A program made the translations under genes and the position numbers. The notes under the pieces were generated by a model. The model saw only the letters and a program-made list of their open reading frames with translations, did not search any database and was not told the origin of the DNA. This document shows positions 19,504 through 33,168 of a DNA stretch of 64,000 nucleotides, piece after piece (within the stretch, counting starts at the first letter, position 1; each line of letters opens with the position of its first letter). Origin of the DNA: Halichondria panicea (taxonomy: Eukaryota; Porifera; Demospongiae; Suberitida; Halichondriidae); contig NC_087393.1 of assembly GCF_963675165.1 (NCBI RefSeq), positions 3,787,502 to 3,851,501 on the forward strand, given 5' to 3'.

Positions 19504-22500
19504 CTAATATTCGGTTAGTTGCAAGAACAACGCTTTGAGGAGCCTAGCTTGATAAGTAACAGTATTCCTTCCAATATCTATGGAGTCGTGCTGTAGGGGT
19601 TGCTCGGATACGGCCGGTATGTTGCGCCCATAAGCTGCATGAAATAAATGCAAAACAGCATTAAACAATAAAGTACTGTGTGTAATGGAGGCTTGGGCTA
19701 AAGGGATATAAATGCTGATTACGACTACATGTAGGAGCTTCATGTATTAGTGTACACTATAGAATTGAAAGGTTGTGGTGTGACATTGTACAATACTACA
19801 TATGCACACACCTTCACAGTGCTCGAAGAACTGAATAATGTCGCGAGCCACATCGTCCTTCAACATTATCATGTGCTTTGACTGTGTGAAAAATATGCAA
19901 TCACAACAAACACTGAATTTAATGTTAGGTTGTTATAATTCTTACCATGTTTTCAAGCAGAGAGCAGAAACATCTTTTTGCATAATACCAAGTGTCTGTA
20001 CCAAGCTGGTATAATTATAAGAAAGAGATAAGACTATATATAAAACAACATGTGAATAAGGATTGTACTTTTTTGCTGTATGGTTCCAAGCTCTTCATGA
20101 TACGAGCCACTCCAAACTCATAATTACCCTTGGCGCAGTACAGAGTGCTGTGTGTATGGTGAAGCATGTGTAAGACATCATATCATTACCGGCACAGCAG
20201 TTTCTCTTACCCAATCACTAGGTTGACAATACACAAGTGGTACAGCTTCTTGTCTGGTTCCTCGTAGGAAAGATCTTCCTACAACAGTATAACAAAATTA
20301 GTAGCTCGGGTCTAGAAGATAATAATTACACGTACCTCCTCTTTCTCAATTTTCTTCATTATTTCCTCGGCCTGTTGGAGAAGTAGTATGAGCAAAATGA
20401 AAACATGCAAAGGTTTCAATAAGCTTATACCTACATGGGTTGGTAAATTCTTAAGACATGCATCCAGCCTGTTTTATTGGTTTCCCTTGGGTGCTCATGA
20501 CGTAGATATAATGTACACATTTTTACTGTACTTGTAGTCGTAATGGTATAAAAACAATACACATAAACTGGCCAATACTCTGACTGTAGCATTATACAAT
20601 ACATACCTCCTCAGTGTGTCCAGTCATGATGTAGGAGACACAAATGTTTGCTAAAATGATTGCACTGACCCCAACAAGCTGTAGCAGATAACAACCTTGT
20701 TCTACGCACACACATAATTATAGTTAAGGATTGCTCACGTTGTCAAAGTGTTTCTTGACAATAGACTCATAGAACCCTGCTGCTTCCTTAAACTTTGTCT
20801 CCTAAATAGTAGACAGTAAGACTTTACAAATGTACAGGTGTTCAACTACTGTACAAGAATAATTATACTGCAGTAAATAATTATCACACGGTTTTATATT
20901 GTTACATTTCAAACAGTATGAGGAATTTACAAGGACACGTACCTGCATGAAGAGTACATGTGCCACATTGAGCTTCCACACGTCATGCTCACTGCAGAAC
21001 TCCACACTCTTCCTAAAGGTGGCCTCCACTTGACTGTAGTCTTCTTTGTCCCAGTAGATCTTGGCCTGGGTCATCAACACAGGGATGTAGCTATAAGTGG
21101 AACCAAAGAAACATTCTGTTTAGCTACAACAACAATTTCACAATAAGTGCCACTATAATAAGTAGGTTACAATCTTATAGTGTGCGTTGTGGCCCAAATC
21201 TCTAACAGCTAGAGCCCCCCTCCCCCATAACACACACTCACCACTCTAAAGTATCATCATATTCCTCCACCGCTCTTTTGACGGCCTCATCGTCATGGTT
21301 ATGTCGATGTTCCTGCACCTGCTTTGTGAGCTTACGTAGCTTCTCAGTGTGGTTGGTGGCAAGAGCATCCAGCTTCCGGAATGCCTGCATAGGGAAATAC
21401 CAAACTTCAATTCAGAATTTGTGTCTGACACTCATATAGGTATACGTAGCCAACGTATGTACTTTAAACCTCAATTGAAACTACCCCACATTTACTTTAT
21501 GAACTACGCACATGTACGTGAGGGTGTATCATAATAAACAAAAAAACATAGCTCACCTCTTCAGGGGAAGTCTGCTGAGTTATTTGTGCATCAATGAAGT
21601 CCCACAGGTAAGGAGAGAGGCACTTGTAAGTGAGGTGAGCATTCTCAGCCAGCACATCCGCAGCCAGGTCAAAATACTGGATGGAAAAAGAAGTACATGG
21701 AATGATTGGATTTGTACCTTTCTTCTATATACTGTAGGTGGACAATCTTATCACCCTCAAAGATAGTTAGCGAAATACATGTATTCCACTGGCATTTGGC
21801 CATGGTCTCATCACAGACAGTGGATTTGATTGAACCCATCACAGGTATAAACACACCACATCATAATAGCTACTCTAAATTGGACGTTCAAACTCTATTA
21901 GTTCATAAAGTTACAGTACATGAAAAAGGATGAGGAAAAATCCTAACACCGTAGTAGCTGCGAAATTTTAGAGGTGCTTAGTTTTCGCTGTTTTCGTGGG
22001 TTAGCAATCCTACATGAAAATTAAGTCCACAAAAATTATTCTTCAATTAGAATTATCTGCTATAACGTACAAAAATTAAAGGCGTGGCTTCCGGTAAGCA
22101 GTCAACCTACAAATATTATGTAACGAAACGCTTTTAGAAGCATACTTAGCTTTTTAGAAATATAAGTGCCTCGAAAATTTCGCTATACAGTAGTTGAATT
22201 GTGGCATCTTTAATCTATGCTTTAACAGAGCTACATGTACGTAATGCATTGGTCACTCATGATTTGAAGAGCAACTTAATGCATGCAAAAACTTTCACCA
22301 GTATAATATACTCACTTCATGTTTAATGTATAGGAGCAGTAGGTTGGAGAACGTCTCTGGGGGACAGGGTACTTGCTGGAGGAGGAACTGGAGCTTCTCA
22401 AAGCTCTGAGTCGGGCTCTCGTCAATGTTCATCAGGGCCTGGTTGTGCAGCGTCACTGGGTCCAGTTCCTGGGGAGAGGGAGGGATTATTAATCCTATTG

Positions 22501-24682
22501 CTCACACTGCCTCAGTGCGTATGTGTGTGTGTGGGGTGGGGGCGTAACAATTGAAATGTCAAACCTTGAAACAATAATTACAGGTGTTCGTAGGCTCTTC
22601 TCGGTTGAAAAATAATTGAGCACTAGAACGCTACATACCGTAGCTGGCATGCAGTACTCTACAAAGTGATTCCTATCCATACCTCTTCAGATCGTGGGGG
22701 CATGTCAGTGAGAGCCTCTTTAGCTGCCTCATCTGGAGAAGGAGAGGGTTGGTTTGGACAAGGGGTGGCTATAGTAGCTATTAACTCACAATTCTTGAGC
22801 TGGTACTCAATGGCAGCCTTTAGGTTGAACGTCTCAACCAGAGCAGTCTCATTAAGAACCTGCATGGAGATAGTGAGCATATAATTATATAATTATGTAC
22901 TGTTCTACATGTACATATACAATGTACACGTATTTTGAAGGGGTACCCACCCTCTCCCCCCCAAAAGCCTTGCATGAGCAGAAGGTCTCTATACTCACCG
23001 CTGTGTTTCCAACACTCCTCACATCCACACCTTCAGTCTGCATGCCCACACTCAACTCTGCATGGAGGAAATGTGACGAATTAATTTCAGTTTTCAACTA
23101 ACAATCTCCCAAGTCCCAAAATACAGTTGCCTTAGTGAGCTGTGAAATTACATTAAGACTCTAACTGCATAGCTGCATGGTACAGCGTGGAGTGACTGTT
23201 GACAGTGTACAATACCTGGGTGCTCTTTGATTCCTCTCTCAATGATCTCTGTGATGTACTTGAGAGCGGCAGCGTACTGTTTCATCATGTAATGGCACAG
23301 TGCTATACAGTAACAGGTGTCAGCATTGTAGCCCGTCACTTGCAGTACACTGTTGAAATGACTACATGCCTCACTGTAACGCTTCTCCTGCACAGAGAAA
23401 TGAGGACATGTACCGTATAAATCTCAGTCAAAAGCACAAAGATACGTTCAAAGGGTCATGTCTAGGTGCAATTAATCAACTTTCTGGGACCAACCTATGT
23501 ATTACAGTGTGGTACATTTCGTGCACACATTAAAGGACCGGTATACTAACCTTGAATAAGGTACAGGCCATGTTGAAGCTAGAATCAGGATCATCGGAAG
23601 CACACTGCTCCACAAGGGTCTGTACAATAAATCACTCGATTAGAGTGTGAGCAGTTCATGTTAGAAAGGTCACCTTAGCATTGGGGAGGTCATCTTCTGC
23701 ATACTTTATAGAAGCTTGAAGCTTTAAAATCTGCGTTAATTAAAACATAAGAACGTGATTACTACTGGATATAATTCTGAAGCTTGTACCGAAAATTACC
23801 AACAATAATACTCGATCATCTTCACAATATTTGAATTCGAAATGCGAAGTGACACTCTACATACCTGTGTATGGTAGGTAGGGTTCTCAATCTGACAAGA
23901 AGCCTTCATGGCCTCAGGGTAAGAACATGCCTTGTATAGAGCCTGTGGTGAACAACAGTGACGGATGAGATAATGGGGGGGGGCATGGCTACTGGCTGGG
24001 GGGACTGACCTGAGCATAGTAGAGTCGATAGTCGTCTACTTCAGGATGCAACTGAATGAGTTGCTCGTAACTAAGGTGGTGTATGTATGTATAATATATG
24101 GCCTATGGCTTTTGGAGTAAATGTATACAGATATGAGGATGAAAACTTAGAGCGGTGTGCACACAACATATAGGGAATGCGAAGTATTATTCCAATAAAG
24201 TACATTTTGAGAGCACCATTTGTATTGGGAAGGTGCGATGTTTGGAGAGGGATGATTCTAACTACGTATACATGTAATTGAGATGGTCCTTAGGTGGTTC
24301 CACTAATATAGTAAGGTGTAGGGGGGAACTAGTTTCAACTAGCATGCATGCGTGAATGTATCTGTAAACATGATTAGGATATTCAATCAGTAGGTACAAG
24401 GTGCGAGTGTGCTTCACTCACCAGTCTGCTGCTGAGGCAAAGTCTTGCACATGGAAATAGCAGAATCCGAGGAGGGATAGTGCTGCCCTGGACTTGGGAT
24501 ACTGTTGAAGTTCTAGACTCAATATCTGGATCACTTCACCATAGCGATGCTCCTTAATCTGAGCACAGTACACGTACACAGGTAAAAATCCATAGCATGC
24601 TATTATCTCTAGCTCTGCTTGACCTCACCATTCCATAAATGGTCTGAGTGTATTGTCCCTCGGGTACTCTCAGGTTAGCCAT
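19504..24682 (-). CDS. TTC30: TTC30 / IFT70 intraflagellar transport protein (TPR protein)
   Basis: Multi-exon minus-strand gene from the ATG at 24682 (MANLRVPEGQYTQTIYGM) to the TAG at 19506-19504 (LFLQLTEY). Exons joined at GT-AG sites give a TPR protein collinear with vertebrate TTC30. Strong blocks are RAALSLLGFCYFHVQDFASA, LYYAQALYKACSYPEA, YITEIIERGIKEHPE, then VGMQTEGVDVRSVGNTAV, TALVETFNLKAAIEYQLKN, EEELDPVTLHNQALMNIDE, EYFDLAADVLAENAHLTYK, FRKSVEFCSEHDVWKLNVAH and NIPAVSEQPLQHDSIDIGRN. IFT70 is a core IFT-B subunit needed for cilium assembly, so it fits a flagellated-cell animal. No breaks were noticed. Its 5' end is 101 bp from the divergent POLG2 start. One intron carries a MITE (21951-22198). 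Confidence 0.9.
21951..22198 (-). mobile_element. short MITE in a TTC30 intron
   Basis: The reverse complement matches the element upstream of each array gene (33169-33381, 42483-42688, 61052-61281). Shared phrases include GGCTTCCGGTAAGCAGTCAA, TAATTCTAATTGAAGAA-like sequence and GTTAGCAATCCTAC. Ends are GTAG..GCGAAATTTT and AAAATTTCGCTATAC. Non-autonomous, no coding capacity. Confidence 0.65.
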
Positions 24683-24783
24683 TTTTTCAGCAGTTTGTAT
24701 TCGTCTTTTGCCATAGAAACAGGGTGGCAGGTCAGCCCCCCTATGAATATAATTTACATGGCAATGAATATAATTATCTCCAC
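24683..24783. promoter_or_regulatory. bidirectional TTC30/POLG2 promoter region
   Basis: Only 101 bp separate the divergent ATGs of TTC30 (24682, minus) and POLG2 (24784, plus), so 5' UTRs and core promoters must overlap. No TATA box is obvious. The assignment is from geometry only. Confidence 0.5.
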
Positions 24784-27700
24784 ATGGCTCACTCGTTCAG
24801 CAAAATTCTGTCTCTATGTAAACGACGTGGGTTTCTCCTTGAGCTGCAGCGAAAATGCAACGGACAGAAGGGCTCCTATGTCTATGGTCCTTTAGGCGCG
24901 GAGCTAAAGAGGAACATCATCACCGAATGGTAAACAAGTCCACGTGTGCACATATCATATGAGGGCGGCTGTATATGAGGTATAGAGGGTTATTTTCGAG
25001 GCACTAAATTTTCCAAATGACCACACTCCTACAGTACAGAGTGTCTTTCAATACCGGAATACCGGAAAAAAAGCACAATTCCAAGGCACTAAATTTTCGA
25101 GTTCAATCTGCGAAAACGAAAATTTAGTGGCCAGGTATTCCTTAGACAATGTCATGTGAACAATAATTATTTTATACACAATCAAGTAAAAACTGTCAGA
25201 ACATCGATGTAAGCACTTATCATACTTATCATTTAGGTGGTATGCAGTGGTGACTTCCTCCAGTAATGTGCATGGAATCGACTTGAAGACAGTCATACCG
25301 CACGAAAACCTAAATGTGAGTAATTTCCCCACCTTTATACTGCTCATGTAAATTTGTTGTAGATTGCGACTACAGATAGTGATGACTTGATAAATAGAGA
25401 TACCTCAGAGACAACAGATGGTATAATTATATAGAAAAAACATAATTATTTTTATGGCTATAATAATATTAGATACACTGTCGTGTGTGTTGGAGACAGC
25501 CAAATGCATGGACCTTGAGCCTCCATTTGGCATAGCACAAGTTGGTAAGCAACTATTACTACGTACTGCACTGATCACAGTAGATACATAAAGCTCGTTC
25601 CCAGTAGGTTCTATGTTCAAAGAAGGTCTTCCATCTACACACCTCCCTCCTGGGTACGTATAGGGACTTTATATTTATCATACCCACTGATAGAGCTACA
25701 ATTATAAATTATGCACTAGTACAAGTTGTTCATGAGACTGTGTCTAGTGTCCTTAAATTTGATCGATTCCACTTTTTTGCATGAACAACCATTCAGGCAC
25801 ATTTTGCCATGTTATTATTAATTGCTCCACTTCCTCCCCAGATCATGTGATGGCGAGACAATGAATGTTCAGTTCCTCTGCCCCCCTGTCGAGGAGAGGA
25901 GGTGGTTCTCACAGTGGCAGAAGAAGAGACTGAGGTGGTGGAGGAAGGTACTGTAATCTTGACTAAACACACCTCCAGGCCATACAGTAACTTAATGTAG
26001 GCAGAATCCATTATGGCCTTTTAAAAAAGCTATTTTCCTATACCTTGTTAGAGTGCATTCACTTCTTACTTGATATTGCAGCCTGCAGGATAGTTTTGTG
26101 TGTTATTGTATGTCTGTGAAAATGAAAGGTTCCCCTTAGGTCAATATATATATACGTAATTCCATTTTTTTTACCTACCCTGTACAATTGCACTGTTTTC
26201 TTTTACGGTTATTGCTATTCAGTATTCCAGGAATCCGGAACGGTTCAGTCTCGGGGAGGGGACTGAGGAGGATGGAGCCTCCAAACAACAGTGCAGCATT
26301 CAAGTGAGTAGTGTACACCCAGCACACATTTAGTTTTACTGTACCAAAGTTGCTGTGCTGTGTGTGTTTGCTTCTGACTCTGCAAATGTTTTCAAATCTA
26401 CATCTCTGGAAATATGTATGAATATACCCCCATCGTCCCTCTTAATTAAATCATTACCTAGGTAACTATAGAAACAGCCTTTTTCTTGGATTAAAGGATT
26501 TATGTATTACATCATAATTGACATGCCTTCTCCTGTGTAGTACAATTTTCCATGGGGTGCTCAAGATGTGGAGAGCATTAGTAACCGAGGTGACGTGGAA
26601 TGGAGACAGTTAGTCGATGGAGTAGAGAGGAATGAAACCCTGCTAAAGGTGCATGCATGAATGTGGTACTCAACTTAATTGTACTCAACTTAATTGTGCA
26701 AGCCTCTTTAAAAGTGTTAAGCGTCACAATAGAGGGCAGTCAACCAATTACCTCTCTACAGTATTGACTTTTCTGTGTATTTAACAATTAATGGCAGCCA
26801 GCTGCTCCCAATTAATCATAGTTTTAAGCATGAGGTACGTAGTTAGTTATAGTGCCCAAACCAGAGCTGCCATTACTAGTTACACTTCAGATGGAGAAAG
26901 AGAGTCCTTCTTTGCTCTCTATGGCATCAGGTGTTGACAGAGGTGAGACGTCCTTGTTGAGAGTATCCACTGTATTACTGAACACATGCCCTCCTACCTG
27001 CAGCTCTCTGGGCGTACATGTGTGATGCTTACAGTGAAGTGGACAGGCCCCAAGCAGCAGTACACACAACAGTGAGTTTGTGAAAGTCCTTGAGCAAACA
27101 TTTCAAAATGCCTCTTAACCACACAGGTACTCAAACTGCATATGTCACTAGCCCCATACAAAGTGGCAGTGCTACCAAAAGACATAGACAACAGCAAACT
27201 ATGCATGGTAAAGCCTATCCTCTCCACGTCCGCATGTAGTCCTGTGTACAATTCGTGTGATTAGCCAACTATAATAATCATTATAACACGAATAACCTTC
27301 CCCAAAAAATATTTGCGTACCTAAGATAAGCAATGCTAGCAAATTACTGTGTTTTCTCCGGTCCCCCCACATGCAGTACTCTCGGTTGTTGAGTGATGAG
27401 CTGAAGCATGCTGGTATCCCCACCACCTACTCTGAAGCTGGACCATTGGACAACAGACTGACTCTGTGAGTATATACTGCAGTGCGTGCAAACTACACAG
27501 GGGAAAATTTGAATTTTAGACGATTACCAAAATCCAGTTAAACATTGTTCTATAATAGGGGCCCGGCTGCTTGTGCACACATTCATGGTTTGCACATAAT
27601 AATAGTAGTATGTAGTCATGCATGCAACTCTCGAGTTATCATTAATTTGTCTACATTTTTTCGCTATACATGCAGACTAGAAATTCACTACCTTCTTATA

Positions 27701-28202
27701 GGCAAGATGAGTTGGGCACTCCTTATCGTGTTATAACAGAGGCTGGTACTCTAGAGACAGGGATAGTCACTCTGCAAGGCAGGGACACCACCGGAGAGGT
27801 GGGTGGACCACCCTAACAGTATATAGTGATTATCGATTTGTTGGATCCCTTTTTAACTGATAAGTGGATGCAAGAGTAGATAATACATAGTACTCTTCTC
27901 TTGTCTCCGGCCCTGTAGAGATCGAATAGTTAGAGGTCTTTTACGTGTACAGTATTAGGGTGTGGAACAATTTTGATCAATTACCTAACGTATATATCTT
28001 GTGTTAACAGTACTCACAGAAGCCCCCTTAAACATATACATATCAGTACTATGTAACCAGAATGTCCTTCCGCGGGAAGTTAGAGCTTTACTGTCACTGT
28101 GTACCTACTAACATTGCCACACTCCCCCCACAGGAGGATATGAATGGCAAAGACGTTCTACTGTCAATTCAAAGAATGCTCTTTGGTGCCAGAATAAACT
28201 AA
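24784..28202 (+). CDS. POLG2: mitochondrial DNA polymerase gamma accessory subunit
   Basis: About 14 short exons from the ATG at 24784 (MAHSFSKILSLCKRRG) to the TAA at 28200-28202 (RMLFGARIN). Exon 1 carries YVYGPLGAELKRNIITEW, shared with class II GlyRS-like proteins. Later exons carry LEPPFGIAQVG and WFSQWQKKRLRWWRK (before the donor at about 25949), YNFPWGAQDVESI (about 26541) and the anticodon-binding-like end LKLHMSLAPYKVAVLPKD and TLQGRDTTGEE. This order matches animal POLG2, the processivity factor of the mitochondrial replicase. The YNFPWG and W-x-x-W-x-x-K-R-L-R-W-W-R-K blocks favour POLG2 over glycyl-tRNA synthetase. The upstream in-frame start is only a GTG, so the first ATG was taken. 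The N-terminus before the conserved block is short for a mitochondrial targeting peptide. Confidence 0.85.
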
Positions 28203-28353
28203 CAGCTATCAATATGGCATTGTATTGCTCAACATGTCATCATCAATCACTACATGTACAACACCATCGTTCAAATTCATGACCTTGTGTTCTCATCATA
28301 ATTTCTTTGATCAATTGCATAACATAAAAAGTGTGTGTAGCTATAATTATCAT

Positions 28354-31016
28354 CTACTTTGATTTTCTGCCTGTCTTGCTAGTTGCAGTCTTGCCAGCCC
28401 CTTTCTTTGCATTGGTATTAAACCCTCGGGACGATTTCTTTACTCCTCCCATCTTGGACCTCTTGGTTGGTTTTTTCCCTTCTCTACCCTCCGACTTTCT
28501 CTTTCTGTGTGTCCTGGGATTAAACAAAGAGAGGGTGAGGGGCACGCAAGACAAACACATAATTATTTGTTGTCAAAAGGTCACTATAATTACATCACAT
28601 GCGACATAGAGTTCTGTAGAGTTTTACAGTAAATTAGTAGAGGGACAAATTTTCAACTGTATAATATCCCTGGTGTAATCTGTAGCTAGTCATGAGTTGA
28701 TCAGTATATACCCCTTGAGGTACATGTACAAGTGGTACGAGGGTATAAAGTGTAGCAGTGTGAATACAGATAAATGAGCGAAAATTAAGCGCTAGTACGA
28801 TGCCTAATTTCAATTGGGGTGGTAACTAAAGCCATGTGAAATAATTACAAATGGTCTAATAGCAATTACTAGTTGCATGCAGGATTATACAAATAAAGAA
28901 TTACGACAGATAAGCCCAGGAACAAAGCATTCGCATGCACACTCTTACTGTGTCTGCTCTGAAGCCAGATGGTCGGTAGTGGCTTTCTTGACATCCAACA
29001 CTTCCCTCTTCTTGCTCAACTTTGAAAGGAGGTCCAAACTTCTCTGTTTTTCAGCACCTGCATCTCCAACTACTGGTGCAAACTGGGGAGGGGGGGCAGT
29101 AACTACGGTTACATAGAATCAATGAATTTCGCATACCCTTCGTTTTTTCTCTCTTTTTTGCTCCGGCTCCTTAGGCTGTACGTACACCACACATTTACAG
29201 AATGCAATTGGATGCATTATACATGTAATTATACGCTATTGCAAAGGTACAGTAGTGCTGGAAATAATTAGTGTTTTAGCCAGGCTCCAAAAACATTAAG
29301 CATTTAACATAAATAACTGTTTCCGCGATATGATGGCCGCTCACATAAATAGCAATAGTCAGAACTACGGTAGCTAGCAAAACACTAATCTTCTACAACT
29401 TTGTTTACATATTATAGCTTCTAGAAACATGGGTAAAATGGACGAACTTACCAGAGAGGGTGTGAACTTCCCCACTGAGGCTGTGGAGGACTTGGCAGTA
29501 CCCAGCGCGCGTGTCAGCTAAGGAGAGTGGGTGGTCATTGTTAGAGCTGCATTCACTGATCTATATGCCGGAACGTACCTCGTGTTTTCCGAGGTTCTTT
29601 GTGAAAGGAGGAGGTAGGGGAACTGTGTGGCAATAATAAGGGAAGTTAGGGAAGTTACACCATTTCTGACTTACTATACACATACGTGTTAAATGATGCA
29701 GAGGCCCCAATGCTACTTTCCTAATTGGTTTGAACTCCCAAACTAGCGTGTACCAATATGAACCTTTCAGTCGTTTTCCCTTCTCTGCCTTGGAGATGTT
29801 GCTAAGTCTCTGGTATTCGTTCTTGGCAATTTTCTCGGCCCTCTCTTTGGAATGCTTCTCAAACTGGTCCTCATTAGGATCTGGTAGTCATAGAAACGTA
29901 GTAATCACAAGACAGTACAGTACCCCAGGCCCTCGACCTAACAGCCGAGAAGGTGAAAAATGCAACAGCATATATCTTACGCAGCACATGTATCTAGGCA
30001 CACACGTACAGTCTCATCCTTTAAAAATAGTCCTCACCCTCCTAACGGATAGAGCAAACAACCCCAACCCCCCTAGAGGTACAGCGTACCTGCGTTGTCA
30101 GGGACCTCCATCATCCAGTTCTGCTTGGTGTCTCCCACCCTATTGTATCCCCACCGCGGCTTCCACTCCTACACAGCAGCTGTAACCCATAGCAAAAATG
30201 AATGGGTGGGGACTCACCTGTGCCTGTTCATCAAACACCATCCTTGATCTTTTTTCTTTTCTTATTCCCTTCTGCTTGGCAAAAAGCTCCCACGTTGTAG
30301 GCGGCCTCGGCTTGGGAATCTGATACAAAAAAGTATTTATACAGTAGTCAGATAGAAAGAAAACACGCATCCCCCCAAAAGACCACCGATAGAAAGAAAA
30401 CACGCATCCCCCCAAAAGACCACCTTTCTATGATAAAATACACGTCATTTCATTTGACAGCGTTTATACAAAGTACAAAAGGCTATTCTTTAAATATCTG
30501 AGGAACTCCTCTAGAAACTACCAGCTTACCCGCTTCTCTCTGGGAAGAACTGTCGTAGGAGAAGGAAGCTACAAAGAGTGTTAAAATGAATGTAGCGATA
30601 AAGGTAACAGGAGAAGTTAACTAACACACCTGAGCCAAAATTAGTCCTTCATCAGTCTTCTCCACAGGTAACTAGGGGAAACAATATCAGCCAGAGGGAT
30701 GCCAGCCATAATGAACTCTACTAGCCTTTTTCGGGTTTCACTCACCTCCCATATTTTATTGAGAAGAAGCTGTGTGTTATCCCTCATGATAGTGTGCAAG
30801 TACTCATCTCTGTTCTTCCTATTAAGCAGAGTCACAATTTAATACCATAGATTGTGAAAAGTAGGAGACTTACTTCAGTTCATCTTCGTTTAAGTTGTTG
30901 AGATCTGTTGCTAAAAGATTTCCTACGTCAAACTGTAACTCTACTTCTTTCTCTACCTCAGTGCTCTTGTATTGAGCTTGCTGTGCAGCTAGAATACTCT
31001 CAGCTTCCATTGCCAT
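28354..31016 (-). CDS. RRS1: ribosome biogenesis regulatory protein RRS1
   Basis: Minus-strand multi-exon gene, ATG at 31016 (MAMEAESILAAQQAQYK), TAG at 28356-28354. Exons give VEKEVELQFDVGNLLATDLN, MRDNTQLLLNKIWEV, LPSPTTVLPREKR, PKPRPPTTWELFAKQKGIRK, KPRWGYNRVGD with NWMMEVPDNADPNEDQFEKH, LGTAKSSTASVGKF, then a Lys/Arg-rich tail (KRKSEGREGKKPTKRSK; end KTATSKTGRKSK). This is the order of RRS1, which with RPF2 recruits 5S RNP into the pre-60S particle in the nucleolus. The basic tail fits a nucleolar protein. It is divergent from LAMTOR2 with 234 bp between the ATGs. An intron holds a 37-bp direct duplication (30351-30424). Confidence 0.85.
30351..30424. repeat. 37-bp tandem duplication in an RRS1 intron
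   Basis: Two consecutive identical copies of a unit starting GATAGAAAGAAAACACGCAT and ending AAAAGACCACC, at 30351-30387 and 30388-30424. Confidence 0.9.
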
Positions 31017-31250
31017 GATTCCTACTGTCCTCTTCACATAAAACTCACTCCACGTGGACCCTTTATATTTGAAGTGATCTGCTCTAAGTCGCCCTCAATC
31101 CAGAGCGAAAACTCTGGGAGGTGTGGTCTATAGTCACATGAAGGTAACCTTTGACCTACATGTCGTTTTTAGGAAAGAGAACACACACTGGTACATGTTC
31201 TAGTACGTCTAGTCTAGCGCCACTGTTTGAGATCTGAGAAGATTACCAGC
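31017..31250. promoter_or_regulatory. bidirectional RRS1/LAMTOR2 promoter region
   Basis: 234 bp between the divergent ATGs of RRS1 (31016, minus) and LAMTOR2 (31251, plus). It is more GC-rich than the surrounding intergenic DNA and has no obvious TATA box. The assignment is from geometry only. Confidence 0.45.
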
Positions 31251-32660
31251 ATGCTGAAACCCAAGGCTCTTACTAAAGTACTGGAGCAGGCGAATACAGG
31301 AGGCATTACCTGTACACTGTGAGTCCAGTGAACACTAAATCAGCCCACTATATAATAATTATATACAAACGTGTTCCATGTATCACAGACTGTTGAACCA
31401 TGAGGGCTCTTTGATGGCATTTGCTGGCAAGACAGAGAGAAAGGAAAATGTGACAGCGGCCATTGCTGCTAATATATGGATGTCTAACGAAAGAGGGGCT
31501 AGAAATGCGTTCCCTGACGAGCCACTAGACTTTATTGTACTGGATTGCTTGGTATGTGCACGACAGGGCTTAGTTCAGGAATTTGACCAAATGCGTGAAA
31601 ATATGGTTTCCAAATATTAAGGAGATGATTAGCATTGGACACTTGCGTCTACCAATGGGGGACCCGGTATTCTCCCCCAGAAAAATCTTTTGAACGAATA
31701 TGATTTTCGAATGGGTTTGGTAAACTTCATACTTCATACCATAGTCCAACAACTAGTTTTGGTTATCCAACTTTAACACCAATGTGTGCTTATCGTATAC
31801 CGTAGTCCTAGAAATGTATGCTAGCAGTAGCATAAAAATGTGCATTTACTAAAAACGTTACGCAATCATCTCGATTAACGCCACGATTGTATAGGCCTAG
31901 AATAAAAGCCTAACTGTGCGATACAAATGTATGTGATAGACAGGCGCTTGCATAAATGCATTAGTTTGTATCACACATACATTTCTAGCACTACAGTAGG
32001 GATGGTTGGGCGATGGTATAGGGCTAAGGTTTGCAGCGACATTGAAGTTACCACAACCATTTTTGTCATTCCAGCTGCAAGCTAAGCGTACAAATATTGT
32101 ACATTGTAGATAATGTCTTTTCCTAATTTCTATACATTTTCTCTCAAGCATCGAAACAGCCCAGTTAAGCGTGTGAACCTTCGACCCCAAAGTCGCTAAT
32201 GTTAAGGGGGTGCAAGTACCAAATTTACCTCTTCCAAATAGGTCAGAACATTTCAAGCTAAAATAAACCCTGCAAAACCCCACCCCATAAGCAGTTTGTG
32301 TAGTGTGTAACATAGCTTATGTGTGAACGGAATGTTTGTGTGTACCAGCCATTGAACAAACAATCATCCATAGTGACCATCCATTTGTATATACTAGCAC
32401 TAGCATTGTGTGTACAGTATCATTGTGTCTGGAACTGTATCATTTCCCCTCTCACTCAGGAAGGAAAGGTAGCCATAAAGAGTGTGGCTAATCTCCTACT
32501 GTGTATATACGCCAGTGGAAATGTTGGTCTAGGACTGCTTAAGGCAAAGGTAATAATGACATCATCACTGTGGTTGCATGTTTTACTCGTTATTATTGTC
32601 CAGGCGGATGCTCTCTCCAAACATCTTGAAGCACCTCTGCTGCAAATATCTACTACATAG
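31251..32660 (+). CDS. LAMTOR2: Ragulator subunit LAMTOR2 (roadblock-type)
   Basis: Four exons with consensus splice sites: 31251-31318, 31389-31551, 32460-32549, 32604-32660. They join to exactly 125 aa, the length of human LAMTOR2/p14. Motifs include MLKPKALTKVLEQANTGGIT, LLNHEGSLMAFAGK, AAIAANIW, EGKVAIKSVANLLLCIYASG, NVGLGLLKAKADALSKHLEA and the end PLLQISTT. LAMTOR2 is a roadblock-domain subunit of the lysosomal Ragulator complex that tethers Rag GTPases and MP1 for mTORC1 and MAPK signalling. This is the only complete copy in the window. Partial copies lie at 40752-41965 and 60471-60556. The ~0.9-kb intron 2 is unusually long here. Confidence 0.92.
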
Positions 32661-33168
32661 CTAACTTTTTCAATAGTATACTTTCTAATGAGTTGTGTAA
32701 AATTATAAAATTATTTATTGTACATGTATGTCGTATGTCAAATCTTGTTGTGGACTTGTAAATGCTGTGAACATGATCTTGCATATGGATTTTACACTAA
32801 CACTACATTTTCTGTTCTGTGTAACATGATGCATGGCACAAAAGTGGTGTATCAACAAATTGCGTTCATAAACGTCCTTGCGTTTTTTGACTTGTTCCAA
32901 TCTTTGGAGAAAAACGATACAAGCAAAGTTGTACGTAGACACATCAAACACGCGAACTTTGTGAGTGTTGATCACGTACTTTGCAACAATAACATTTGCA
33001 AAAACCTAAACTGATCCTGGTACTGGTCATGTATGACACGTCCTTACTCATGCAGTAGTTAATAAAGGGTCAAATTTTTCACCAGCAAAATTAATGTTCT
33101 AGTAATCGTCTGCAGATGGCAGAACTGACTTAGTATAATTATAATGCATGGCATTGCACTGGTATACC

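Noticed and set aside
24784-28202. Glycyl-tRNA synthetase
   Set aside because: The first exon resembles it, but the YNFPWG and WQKKRLRWWRK blocks and the short total length fit the mitochondrial polymerase accessory subunit.
32718-33014. 98-aa plus-strand gene after LAMTOR2
   Set aside because: The frame is broken by indels in units 2 and 3 and shows no domain.
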